64,000 nt of DNA. Source: Aedes albopictus. Its lineage: Eukaryota; Arthropoda; Insecta; Diptera; Culicidae. The notes beneath the pieces are model-generated. The model did no database searches. It was not told the origin of the DNA and saw only the letters and a list, made by a program, of their open reading frames with translations. This document shows, piece after piece, positions 44,545 to 55,484 of this stretch; positions within the stretch are counted from its first letter, which is position 1; the number at the start of each line of letters is the position of its first letter. The stretch lies in assembly GCF_035046485.1 (NCBI RefSeq), contig NC_085137.1:314785164-314849163 (forward strand). Direction: 5' to 3'. Made by a program: the position numbers and the translations under genes.

Positions 44545-45755
44545 GACAGTTTCATTAGCTTCGTATAATGAAAGAAGTTACCGTGACACCAGTAGTCTTT
44601 AAGATCTGAATTCAAGAACTGTTTGGATGACCGAGTATATCCCGACTGATATGATGATACTGTCTATAGAGCTTTCAGAAGACTTTCTGGACATGATAGA
44701 TTATAAATTGTTGGTTTGTATAATGCAAGAAGTTTCTGTTACACCCGTCGACTTTGAGATCTGAACTCAAGAACAGTTTGGATGACCTAGAATATCCCAA
44801 CTGTCATGATACTGTCTATTAAACTTTCAGAAGACTTACTAGACATGATAGATTACAAAACGTAGATTTGTATAATGAAAGAGATTACCGTTACACCAGT
44901 AGCGCTTTAAGATATAAACTCAAGAACAGTTTGGATGATATAGGATATTTCGGCTAATCTGATAATGAATATTAAACTTTCAGAAGACTTTCTAGACATG
45001 ATAGATTACAAATTGTTGGTTTGTATAATGCAAGAAGTTTCTGTTACACCCGTCGACTTTGAGATCTGAACTCAGGAACAGTTTGGATGACCTAGAATAT
45101 CCCATCTGTCATGATACTGTATATTATACTTTCAGAAGACTTACTAGACCTGATAGATTACAAATCGTAGATTTGTATAATGAAAGAGATTACCGTTACA
45201 CCAGTAGTACTTTGAGATCAAAACTCAAGAACAGTTTGGATGACCTAGGATATCCCGGCTAATCTGATAATGAATATTGAACTTTCAGAAGACCTTCTGA
45301 TTATGATAGATTACAAATCGTAGCTTTGTATAATGAGAGAAGTTACTGTTACACCCGTCGACTTTGAGATCTAAACTCAAGAACAGTTTGGAAGGCCTAG
45401 CATATCCCAACTGTCGTGATACTGTCTATTAAAATTTCAGAAGACCTACTAGACATGATAGATTATAAATTGTAGGTTTGTATAATGAAAGAAGTTACCG
45501 TTACACCCGTCGACTTCAGGATCTAAACACAAGAATAGTTTGGATGTCTAAGGATATCCCGACTGATCTAATACAGTCTATTGAATTGTCAGAAGAATCA
45601 CTGGACATGATAGATTAGAAATCGTAGCTTTGTATAATGAAGAAAGTTACCGTTAAACCCCTAGCGCATAAGGATCAAAACTCAAAAACAATTTGGATGA
45701 CCTAGGATATCCCGACTAAACTGAACTATTGTCTGTTGAACTTTCAGAAAAATCT
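44545..45755. repeat. satellite array, 152-153-bp monomer, eight copies
   Basis: The landmark GTTACACC (or a one-base variant) occurs at 44583, 44738, 44890, 45043, 45195, 45348, 45500 and 45652, i.e. steps of 155, 152, 153, 152, 153, 152 and 152. Two variants alternate in the first six: CACCAGTAG and CACCCGTCG, so the repeat unit is in part a ~305-bp dimer. All monomers also carry AACAGTTTGGATGACCTAG-like and CATGATAGATTACAAAT-like blocks. No ORF is conserved across units. Confidence 0.93.
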
Positions 45756-47527
45756 TATTTCGACCTCAACTCGATCAAGTCAACTCAAGATCGAGTCGAG
45801 TCAACTACAAGACACTGAAGACGACCTTACAGTTGAGGTCAAAATACGTATCTGTCACAGGATGCAAATTCTTAGTGGAATTTAAAGGAACAGTACTTAA
45901 CGCGATTTTATTTTTAATTACAGATATTCCCCTAACAAGCCCAGGTTAATCATCATGTTAAATCCTATTCATTCTCTTGTTATTTTTTTTCTGTATTTCA
46001 AATATTTCCCAGAATTCACAAAAAACTTTTCTTATCGTCCTTTTTCGTGGTGAAGAATAATATTAAAACACATCTGGCAAACCTGCTGAAAAGAGCAAAT
46101 TCATCTTCGCCCGTAAACAGGATGGAACCAATCTAGCAAGGAATCACCTCAATCCTCATGACACCTTCCATCAAACCACCCATTTCGTTATACCGAAATC
46201 GATCGAAGTGGAAATCAAATTAATTTCCTATTAGATTTTCGATCGTCTACCCAATAACGGTAGGCAGGACGACAAGATGCAATCCTCTCATGGAGAGTAT
46301 GAGGTGGAAATTGCTAGCGGTTGGGCTCACCACAGTACCATTCAAATCCCACACCCACATAGGTGGTGTGGTCTACCAAGCATCGAATTAGTCCGATTGC
46401 CAAGATTGAAAGGACTCATCGTTAAACGTGAGATTGAACCGATTCCTTTGTCCGAACAGAGGAAAACCATTTCATAGTGAGGCATGACAAATCCTTTTTT
46501 GGTAATTCTGTGGAAGGCAATTTCATCTGGAATGGCCATTTCTACGGACCAGAGACTCGCGTCGAGTCATTGTTCGATTGGGATTAATTGAAAGGAAATG
46601 AGCCGTGTTTTACAACAACCGTTCTGTCCGTCATTGTGTCATCGTTCCGTTTCCACGGGACAGGATCTGCGCATTTCACCCAGCCATCAACACGGAAGGG
46701 AGGGATTAAAAATCGGAACTCACGTCTGGAGAACAATGGAGGCTGGAACATTGTGCTCCGCAGTCATTCAGTAACCTGTCAATAGCTTAGAATTGTAACC
46801 GTTCAATGAGACGAGGTCCCGGTGCATTGAGTGAGTGCACTCTTAGTCTGTTTCACTCAAAATGAAGCAACAGATACTCAAAGTGCATTTTAGGCCGTGA
46901 TAGAACCAACCATCTTAGTTTTATGGCGGTGCTTATAACCTACTTGAGTCTACTTGACATAAAAATGTTACTTGCATATGGTACCGAACGTAAGATTTAT
47001 AAGGGAGGACGATCGAATCACACATAGTAAACGAGACATGGAAAATGCACCTTTATGAGTTACTATCATTCTCTATTTTCAGTGGTACAATTTTAGCGTG
47101 CAAATCGTTGTTTAATGCCCAAAGGGAAACCATGGCTAAAATTTTGATTGTCATTTGTTGGTTACCGAGCAAAGGTATTCCACCAGTTTCAAATCACAAT
47201 TCCCAATTTGCGTTGATGAACCACTCCTATTGTGTGTGCTTCAGAAACAAATGAAATTGTGTATTTTCGGCAGTTTTGTTCTCTTCGTCATGGAAGGTTT
47301 TTTGAAAGCTGTTGATCTCAGAGTTAGCCTCAAATCCTTCCCAACCAAGCTGAATTATATGCCCAAGTTTCAGGAAATTTGGCCGACAAAAAACCTCCAT
47401 GACGAAGAGAACAAACCTGCCGAGAATACCCATCGTCACCCTAGTTGGTCTCGACAGGACTCAGACGCAAATTATTTTCGCAAATAGACATTTGTGCAGT
47501 AATAAATTTTATTTACTCCACACCAAC
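45756..47527. other. unclassified, with a dispersed repeat at its start
   Basis: 45760-45910 contains GAGGTCAAAATACGTATCTG, related to a motif in the MITE at 5527-5647. 46060-47500 has several short frames (for example 46277-46477 and 47155-47487) without a recognisable domain. 47260-47440 contains an inverted repeat: AATTGTGTATTTTCGGCAGT and CTCTTCGTCATGGA recur inverted as TCCATGACGAAGAG. Confidence 0.35.
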
Positions 47528-48472
47528 AAAAAAAACAGCAATAGTACGCCACAATACTCGTTTTTTGGCTGCCGTTCTCCATCCTCGGTCACGCCCAATA
47601 CTTGCCAAGTCACGCTCCACCTGGTCCGCTCATCGTACTTCCTAGCAGGGTTGTTGTCCGGCATTCTTGCAACATGCCTGCGATAGCCTTAGAGTGCAGC
47701 CAGCTTGTGGTTCATCCTTTGCCGCTACACACCGTTCTCCTGCATACCACCGAATATCGTCCTTAGCACGCGTCGCTCGAAAACTCCGAGTGCTTGAAGG
47801 TCATCCTCGACCATGGTCCATTGCTCGTGCCCGAAGAGGACCACCAGTCTTAGCTTCTTATGGAGCCCGTACTAGGCTCGACTTCTGCTGATGATGTGCC
47901 TTCGAATGACTCACGATGTTGCCAGCCGTCAGTAAGGATCCGAGGTAGACGAATTCCTCCACTACCTCGAAGGTATCCCTGTCTATCGTGACATTACTAC
48001 CCAGACGGATCCGGTCGTGTTCGGTTCCGCCTACCTGCATGTACTTTGTTTTTGTGGCATTCACCACCAGTCCGACCTTTGCTGCTTCGCGTTTCAGGCG
48101 GGTGTACAGCTCTCCCACCGTTTCAAATGTTCTGGCGATAATGTCCATGTCGTTCGCAAAGCACACAAATTGACCGGATTTTGTGAAAATCGTTCCCCGG
48201 CTGTTGAATCCGGCTCGTCGCATCACACCTTCCAGAACGATGTTGAAGAGTAGGCATGAGAGTCCGTCACCTTGTCGCCGACGAGATTCGAATGAACTGG
48301 ATACTTCATCCGAAACCCTTCGTTGGGACCTAGTATTTACGGCATTTCTGGAGGATTTATCGTACACTGAAGATCTGGTCCGTCGTCGACCGGCCGTCGA
48401 TAAAGCCGGCTTAATAACCTTCCACGAACTCATTCGATCTAGGTGACAGACGACGGAAGATTATCTGGGATA

Positions 48473-49030
48473 CAGTGTGTGGATTTTTATCGCAAACCAC
48501 TGAATGGTCCATACTCAGCAAGTAATACATTCGCGAATGTAACATTTCGTGAACCGACATGCTCGGGAACGCTCCTCGAAATGCTGTTCATTCTCTTGTC
48601 CGGTTTGATACGAGAGCGCAATCAAGAGAGAAGATGCTCGATGACGCTAACGAAAGCGATGCATTCGGTAAGAATATTTTATTGTCATAATTCTTTTTTT
48701 ATTGTGACTACACAACCTGCAACGTCATGAATACAGTTAAATTAAATAATAGTTCACGTTTTTAAAGCGAAAACGCATTAAATACTGATAAAAATAACGA
48801 TTATTCACAGTTGTCCCAAGCCAACGATGAGAGATCATCGGTGAGTGTTACACTTAGCGATGCCCGCTCATCGCCGCAGCTTGACTGTATCGGAGTATCT
48901 TCTTTGTGTTCCTTTGTGAACCATGCGACTCGACGAGAGAACATACACCGCTTGGTAATTGAAACAGAACCAACAGAAGGGAAGAAAAACTGCCGAGTGG
49001 TTCACTTATCACTTCTTCGTCCAAACACTG
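48473..49030. mobile_element. 558-bp hAT-type non-autonomous element
   Basis: The ends CAGTGTGTGGA and, inverted, CAGTGTTTGGA flank the insert. CTGGGATA is duplicated at 48465-48472 and 49031-49038, a perfect 8-bp duplication. In the uninterrupted 55-kb RTE copy the target reads GATCTGGGATAGCACTTTG, confirming the junction. The short frames inside have no transposase motif. Confidence 0.92.
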
Positions 49031-49411
49031 CTGGGATAGCACTTTGTAGGCAGAATGAAAAATAGTGATCGCTTTGAAGTTCTTACATTTCAAATGATCG
49101 CCTTTCTTTTGAATGCGGCTGATTACCCCTTCCTTCTACTCCTCCAGTAGCTGTTTGGTTTCCCAGATCCTGACTATCAACCGGTGCAGGCAGGTGGCCA
49201 ACTTTTCTGGGACCATTTTGATGAGTTCAACTGTGATACCATCCTTACTTACCAGCTGCTTTGTTACTTTTGGGCCGATGAATAATATCCCTAACTTACC
49301 TCAGCGTAAGAGTTGGTTCATTTCCGTCCTCCGCTGCACTCGCGTCGTCGTTTCTTCCGTTGCCGTGGTTTCCCCTTCCCGTGCCTACGTTCTCCACGTC
49401 ATTCAGCTGTT

Positions 49412-49797
49412 TTGTCCACTAGGGCACTGCCTGAGCGATTCCAATTGGAAGCTGTACTTACACTTTGTTCATCGCCTAAACGTATTCTATTCTAATTATA
49501 CTATATCGAAATGATTGCCGTTGCGTTGCTTTCACTTTCTACCCTATCATGGTAGAATGATGAGCACGAGGATGTTGATGTGTGACTGTTAGTTGTCCCT
49601 TTTTCCAGTCCATTATAAGTTGCCGGTTCGCCGATGTCCAAGTATCCGGGTTCGTTTGAGCCATGGGCTCAGAAGAGGGTCAGTGTCAGCTGCTCTCAGG
49701 GGGAAAGAGCAACTGACGAAAGTGCCGGGCCTGGGATCGAACCCATGACCTTCTGCTTATGAAGCAAACGTGTGGCCAATAGCGTCACAAGCCCCGG
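49412..49797 (-). mobile_element. insert with tRNA-derived SINE head
   Basis: The RTE match stops at 49411 and resumes at about 49798. On the minus strand the insert starts GGCGCCGGGGCTTGTGACG and has a good B box GGGTTCGATCCCAGG near 49735. The rest is non-coding. The A box is weak and no target duplication is clear, and about 60 bp of RTE may be lost at the junction. Confidence 0.65.
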
Positions 49798-51635
49798 CGC
49801 CACCGTTCTTATCCTTTCATGTTTCGGCTCGCGGCACGAAGCCGTTGCGGGATGTGCTGAGCTTCTGGTTCTGGTAGAAGAGTTCCGTGTTTCTTGGAAA
49901 CGGCCCAGCAGTTCCATTTCTTTGTACTGCGCTTCTTTCAGGCGGCGCTTTTCTTCCGAAAGAGGCGGGTCTGCTGTTTCCGTTTTTTGTTTGTAACATT
50001 CCACGTTTTGTCGGGTAGGGACCCCCTTGCTGCAGCATTACCGCCCGCGCTGCGTTCTTCTCCTCCAAAACCGATCTGAATTCTTCGTCGAACCATTCGT
50101 CCCGTCGATTCCGTTCCACCTTCCCGACGATGCTCTCAGCTGCGTCGTTGATGGCTGCTTTCACTGTACTCCAGCAGTCCTCTAGAGGGGCCTTATCGAG
50201 CTCGCCCTCGTCTGTCAACGCGGCCTTGAAATTCTGCGTGTATGCTGAGGCGACATCCGCTTGTTTAAGTCGCTCAAGGTTGTACCGTGGCGGTCGCCGG
50301 TACCGTACATTGTTGTTGACGGAGAGTTTAGGGCGCATTTTGACCATTACCAGGTAGTGGTCGGAGCAGATGTTGACGTCGATAACGTCGGAGAAGTGCC
50401 GTCCGTCAATCGGAACGTGACCGATTTGCGATTCCTTCTGGTGTGCTGATCTCCAGGGCTAACAATAAGGGAGGCTGTGCTAGAAGTCGGTGCTACGAAT
50501 GGCCATGTTTTTGGAGGCAGCGAAATCGATGAGGCGTAGGCCATTTTCGTTTGTCAGCTGGTGAGCGCTAAACTGTCCCATCGTTGGGCTGAATTCCTCC
50601 TCCTCCTGGCATACCAAAGCGCTACCAAAGCGTTCAGGTCTCCTATGCTGATCTTGACGTCGTGGCTTGGGCAGCGGTCCTACTCGCGTTTGAGCACGCG
50701 TAAAATGCGTCCTTGTCAGCATCAGTGCTTCCGGAGTGAGGGCTGTGCACATTTATTATGCTGATGTTGAAGAATCGGCCCTTGATCCTCAACCTACACA
50801 TACTCTCGTCGATCAGCCACCAATCGATCACGCGCCTCTGCATGTCGCCCACTATAAAAGCTGTTCCCAGCACACGGGTGCTGCCGCAACTCTGGTAGAT
50901 GGTATGATTACCTCTGAACGTTCGCACCATATATCTTGTCCAACACACCTCCTGCAGCGCTACGATTCCGAGCCTGCGGTCCATCAGTATATCGGCAAGT
51001 ATGCGGGTGCTCCAGATGAGACGAGATTGATGGTCTAGTGGCTACTGCTTCTGATTCGTATGCAGAAGGTCCTACCTATACCCATCGATGTCTCCCAGAT
51101 CTGTCATCCTTTCCTCCTAACAAATACCCCAGTCCGTGCGGGTTGAAGGGACGCAGAGTGCCCTCGGTCTCTAGTAGCAACAATCAATGCACTCTAACAT
51201 TTCTTTCCCTTCCCAGCTGACTATAAGGACTTGGCCGGCGTCGTGATTGATCAAAAATGTATGAGCTGCTTAAATTGCACTTTGAGAATAAGTGGAATGT
51301 CCCCGCCCCTTTTCAGTTGGATCTCAGTGCAATTGGTATCAGTTCAGATCAATCATGGAGAAGCAACCGTTGACACGTATAGTCAGAATTGATCGTTTTG
51401 ATCGTTTGATCGAGTATGCGGGTACTCTCGATGAAGTTGAGAGATCTACAGTTCCACGTACCGAATTTCCAATCGCAAGCCCCCTTTCGTCTCTGTGATC
51501 GTCGCCATTGATTTACTCCAACTTTCCGGAAGACCATAGTACACAGTTAAGTTTGATGTCACTAGCACTTTGGACGTTGATCAGCCGCCCCTAACATGGG
51601 AAACAGACTCTGTTGTGCGCAGCGCAACTGTTTCA

Positions 51636-51682
51636 GCGTCTGTTCTCTAGTCAAAGCAGCTTTGACTAGAGAACAGACGCTT
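51636..51682. repeat. 47-bp perfect palindrome (23-bp arms, 1-base spacer)
   Basis: The left arm AGCGTCTGTTCTCTAGTCAA(AGC) is followed by A and then its exact inverse. It lies in the RTE 5' UTR, at a site where the 55-kb copy reads GGAGAACAGACGCTC only once, so one arm was added by inverted duplication. Confidence 0.92.
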
Positions 51683-52003
51683 AAACTTGCAGAAGTAACC
51701 TTCCTCCCTGCCCCTTCGCTGTCGGCCTACGACCAAAGTAACCACTGGGGTTAGTTACCCGACCTTCCGTAATGATGCTCGTAGTCCAGGGAGAGGTATA
51801 GATAGGAGTTTCTAGAAAGAGGTTAATGATCTCAAAGCGGTCGGTGTCGGTCATTAGCGTTTGTTCGCTTCGCTTACAATGCCAGTAGCGATGCCAAGCG
51901 ACGCATAGAAGTTCAACTCATGTTCAGTTCTTGCCACACTTATGACTGGGAGCTCTCTCACACACAGGGACTGTATTACGCTTTATCCAGCCTCTACCGT
52001 ACC

Positions 52004-53279
52004 AACTATTTGAACAACTATAACATTGAGAATTTGAGAATATTTGATTCGCTTTACATTTTTGAACAGTAAAAAATACCTGTCCCGATAATTTTGTCTA
52101 TGCTTTTATGCTTACGCAAGAAAATCAGCGGTAGCAACAGAGAATACGCACAGATACCAAACAGAGAGCAGAAGTAGATAAGTTCAAGCGCCATCTTCTC
52201 GCTGCGACAAGTTTCTCCGCATCGCTCACGAGGAATTTAAACTTTTTGTGCGTTATCAGGCTTGAGTATTTACCCTCTATGTTTTTTTTCTGTCGTCATA
52301 AACGCGGATAAAAGCGGAGGACAACGACGTAGAACGAAGTCACCACCGACATAACGCCAAGCAAACAGCGCCGCGCCATACAATGATGCGGTCCTAGTAG
52401 CAGTCATCCCATGTGAGCGAGCAAGTTGCGCGCCGGCCAATAACATCCCAGGCCTCTAATTAGCGAAACAGACGCGACCGGCGTTCGTCGGTTTTCTTCC
52501 TCGCGGACACTGCGGCGGCCTCACAGAAAGTTATGATGCGCTACATAGGGTCTGTCCATGAGATACGTATCATAAAAATCTAAAGTTTTCTCATGATGAA
52601 CAAGAATACGCAAGAAAATGCACAAATGGCGTTATTCATGGACTTAACCGTGCGAGAATCGTCTCATGGGAATCGCTCCACACTGGACCCGTCACTACGC
52701 TTCTCTGACACTGCTGCTACTGCTCCTGATGCACAATTCTGCACATGTGGGATATTGCCAACTGTGTGCTAATGTCACTCGAAGGCATTTCCACTCGCAT
52801 AGCCCGATAAATGTAGTTTGTCAGGCAAGTGCTCGAAAGCGTCTCATTCCAATTTAGCGCAATGTGCCGTCCACTAAAATGAACCGTTTTGCTGCGGCGA
52901 TTTTCGGCGAATGGGACAGCGGGTGGCGGTGGCGCCGGGTGCTTGTTGAAACGCCGTCGGCCATAGCGTGTTATTATGTGGTATTGGTGGAATATGGTCC
53001 ACTTTAGTGTCATTGGCCGGTTGATCTTCCGTTTAACTGACACAAAATGACAAAGTATTTTTCGGGGAAATTGGCATTTAACGGACACTGTGGTTACGGA
53101 ATACCGTTCAAATATTTTAGGAATGTTTGTCCTACGTCGTGGATGCTACCTAGGTATGAATTAGGGTAAATCGGTTGGACAGTCGACCAAACTGGTTTGG
53201 ATTCGGAACGTGGGCGTCAACAGACAAGCATGTTCATAAAAATGCTGGGATACACACTAAAGGTACAGACAAACAGACG
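52004..53279. other. unclassified, partly GC-rich
   Basis: 52300-53000 is GC-richer than average. The 123-codon minus frame (52717-53088) begins at a GTG and is not recognisable. At 53264-53280 ACAGACAAACAGACGTA equals the terminal repeat of the MITE at 56090-56342, but no partner end was seen. Confidence 0.35.
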
Positions 53280-53281
53280 TA

Positions 53282-53742
53282 CACTGTGGTGCATAATTGA
53301 TCGGACAAACACCGATTTTCATACAAAATGGCCAAGTTTGAGATGCTGTAACTATAATTTTCTTTGATAGATTGAGCTCAATTTTTGACACGGAACTACG
53401 AATATGCTGAATTTTGTGTATACAAAGTATAAAATGTTTTCGTTCACAGGTCTGGGCGTGGCAAGGCGTTGAAAATATTGCAAAAGTGATCGGACAGCGG
53501 CACGCGTGTAAATCAAAGGGGTACCGCTGTCCGATCACTTTTGCAATATTTTCAACGCCTTGCCACGCCCAGACCTGTGAACGAAAACATTTTATACTTT
53601 GTATACACAAAATTCAGCATATTCGTAGTTCCGTGTCAAAAATTGGGCTCAATCCACCAAAGCAAACCATAGTCACAGCATCTCAAACTTGGCCATTTTG
53701 GATGAAAAACGGTGTTTGTCCGATCAATTATGCACCACAGTG
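53282..53742. mobile_element. 461-bp foldback element, 219-bp arms, TA duplication
   Basis: 53282-53500 and 53524-53742 are inverted copies of each other around a 23-bp centre (CACGCGTGTAAATCAAAGGG...). TA flanks both sides (53280-53281 and 53743-53744). The inner ~120 bp of each arm are identical; the nine mismatches found are all in the outer half. The same peptide is therefore readable on both strands, which is a consequence of the palindrome and not a gene. It is probably a non-autonomous Tc1/mariner-type element with full-length inverted repeats. Confidence 0.9.
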
Positions 53743-53810
53743 TATCACTTGGAGCAAAGTGCGATTAAAATCATCATTACAAAAGTTTAATCGCCCAATA
53801 CTTTTTAGGC

Positions 53811-54075
53811 GATAATGTCATCTAAATTACTCAAAACGTGCTCGATATGGAATTCCATATGCTGTGGTGATTTTCGAGGTGTAACGATAATGACCATGTT
53901 CTTGGAGGTGGCGAAACCGTTGAGTCGTAGGCCATTTCCGTTTGTCAGCTGATGGTCACTGAGCTTCGCAATCGTCGGTCTGAATTACTCCTCCTGAGCT
54001 ATCTGAGCTGTTCAATACACCTCCTGCACCACGCGGTCTTTCAGAATTTCGGCGTTCAGAGATTGACAGTTCCGC
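53811..54075 (-). pseudogene. RTE-type endonuclease fragment
   Basis: GCTGTGGTGATTTTCGAGGT and GTCGTAGGCCATTTCCGTTT match the endonuclease part of the 55-kb RTE copy (about 57990-58210) with many changes. 54000-54075 continues weakly into a 5' region (TTCCGCGTACCGAGTCGCAAG). Confidence 0.72.
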
Positions 54076-54777
54076 GTACCGAGTCGCAAGTTCACTTACG
54101 CAGTTATTAACTAAGAGATTTCTCTGCCAATAATTATTTTGCATAGAGTAGAAATTTACTTCGACATATGCGCTAATTTCCGTCATATCAGATCAAAAAC
54201 TTCAAATATTTCCACTTATCTCTGCCAATGGCTCATCAGATGGAAGCAAATAGATAACAAACTCTAATACAGCTGAAAACCGAATAATTACGCGAAATTT
54301 CACGTTTTAGTTTCACTCCCCTTACGAGTTGATTTTTTTTCTCGTTTTGCGTATGACGAAGATAACCGCACTGAAGCAGCAGCTAGACAAATTGTTCTTC
54401 ATCCCCGTTCATTTTCCACTTCGCCAGATTCACTTGTTGATCCTACCTTAAATTTACACCTCACAAAAGCTCTGTGTACTTCAAAGTTGGATTTCATTGC
54501 TGCAGAATACCTTTTGCTGTCTTATTCAATTATTCAAATAAATCATTTTTTCCCGTCGGTAAAATGTAAATAACAAGTTGTCTTTGTCGAACCCATCACC
54601 CTCAGCATGGTCTTGCTAAATTGCGCTTACTGCAAGGGCTAAGCATGTAGTTTATTCTTAATTCTTTCACAGGTAACCCATTTTTCAATGAAATTCTTAA
54701 TGTACTGATAATATTTTTTTTGTGGATAGCGATGGAATTAGATGACTGTTATTTTATTTATTTATTGGTTTAGAGAG
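54076..54777. other. no recognisable feature
   Basis: AT-rich DNA with no frames over 80 codons, TIR pairs or pol III boxes established. Confidence 0.35.
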
Positions 54778-54789
54778 AAACATCTGAGT

Positions 54790-55055
54790 CTTTTTCTTCT
54801 TCTTTATGGCTCTACGTCCCCTCTGGGATTTGGCCTGCCTCACTTCAACTTGGAGCACTTCCACAGTTATTAATTGAAATTGAAGAGCTTTCTTTGCCTG
54901 CCATTGCATGAATTTGTATATTGTAAGGCAAGGACAATGATACACTATGCCCAGGGAGTCGAGAAAATTTTCCCGACTGGAACGGGAATCAAACCCGCCG
55001 TCTCCGGATTGGCGATCCATAGCCTTAACCGCTAGGCTAACTGCAAACCCTGGAT
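54790..55055 (-). mobile_element. tRNA-derived SINE, Feilai type
   Basis: Read on the minus strand from 55055, TTAGCCTAGCGGTTAAGGC carries the pol III A box and GGGTTTGATTCCCG the B box. The 3' end is AAAGAAGAAGAAAAAGA. Imperfect duplicates AAACATCTGAGT (54778-54789) and AAAATCTGAGT (55056-55066) flank it, consistent with LINE-driven insertion. The body has AGGGGACGTAGAGCCATAAA, as in Aedes Feilai-type elements (recalled, not searched). Confidence 0.85.
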
Positions 55056-55159
55056 AAAATCTGAGTTATTGTTATTAGAGAAAAGTAGAATATATTCACC
55101 TTTCGACGGTTTGTTTTTCAATGTTTTGTCCCTTCGGCATTTTGCCTTTCGACGTACTG

Positions 55160-55445
55160 TCTTGAAAATACCATGGGAGATTCCTTGTTGGATTTCTTGA
55201 AAAAAATCTTTGAAGAAATTTTTGGAGTACGCAAAATTTCTGAATAAAGTTCTGAAGATATCCCTAATGGAATTCTTGAAGATTTTTCGGTAGTTTCTTG
55301 ATAAATCCAAGGATAAATACCAAAAGTTATTACTAGAGAAACCCCTGGAGGAATACCTAGAAGCATCTTTTGTACATTTCCAGAGCTATTTGTGAAGAGA
55401 AATTTATAAATAACCCCTGAGTTAATTTTCGAGGGAACCCTGTCT
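55160..55445. repeat. GGAATTCC-type minisatellite, left of the RTE insertion
   Basis: Degenerate units (GATTCCTTGTTGG, GAAATTTTTGGAG, GGAATACCTAGAAGC) of the 30-34-kb type. They continue at 59126-59480, so the RTE landed in this array. Confidence 0.7.
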
Positions 55446-55484
55446 AAATATGACCTTATACATACATTTATTTGTTCAACATCA

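Larger units (their letters stand above)
47528..52003 (-). mobile_element. old RTE-type LINE copy with two nested insertions
   Basis: The pieces 47533-48472, 49031-49411 and 49798-52000 align in order with the full copy at 55461-59110: C-terminus and RT, the RT N-terminus, then the endonuclease and 5' UTR. Insertions are a hAT element (48473-49030) and a SINE-containing segment (49412-49797). Smaller deletions remove part of the RT palm (around 48320) and of the C-terminus (around 47660). Many frameshifts break the endonuclease. The 5' UTR includes a 47-bp perfect palindrome. ACCAAC on both sides (47522-47527 and 52001-52006) could be a short target duplication. Much older than the 38- and 55-kb copies. 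Confidence 0.88.

Noticed and set aside
44545..45755. CRISPR-like array
   Set aside because: Monomers are 152-153 bp and contiguous with no short repeats separated by unique spacers; this is a eukaryotic satellite.
52717..53088. 123-codon minus-strand ORF
   Set aside because: It has a GTG start only and no recognisable motif; probably chance.
53257..53815. Two ORFs on opposite strands encoding the same ~60-residue peptide
   Set aside because: They are the two arms of the foldback element; the identity follows from the palindrome, not from a gene pair.
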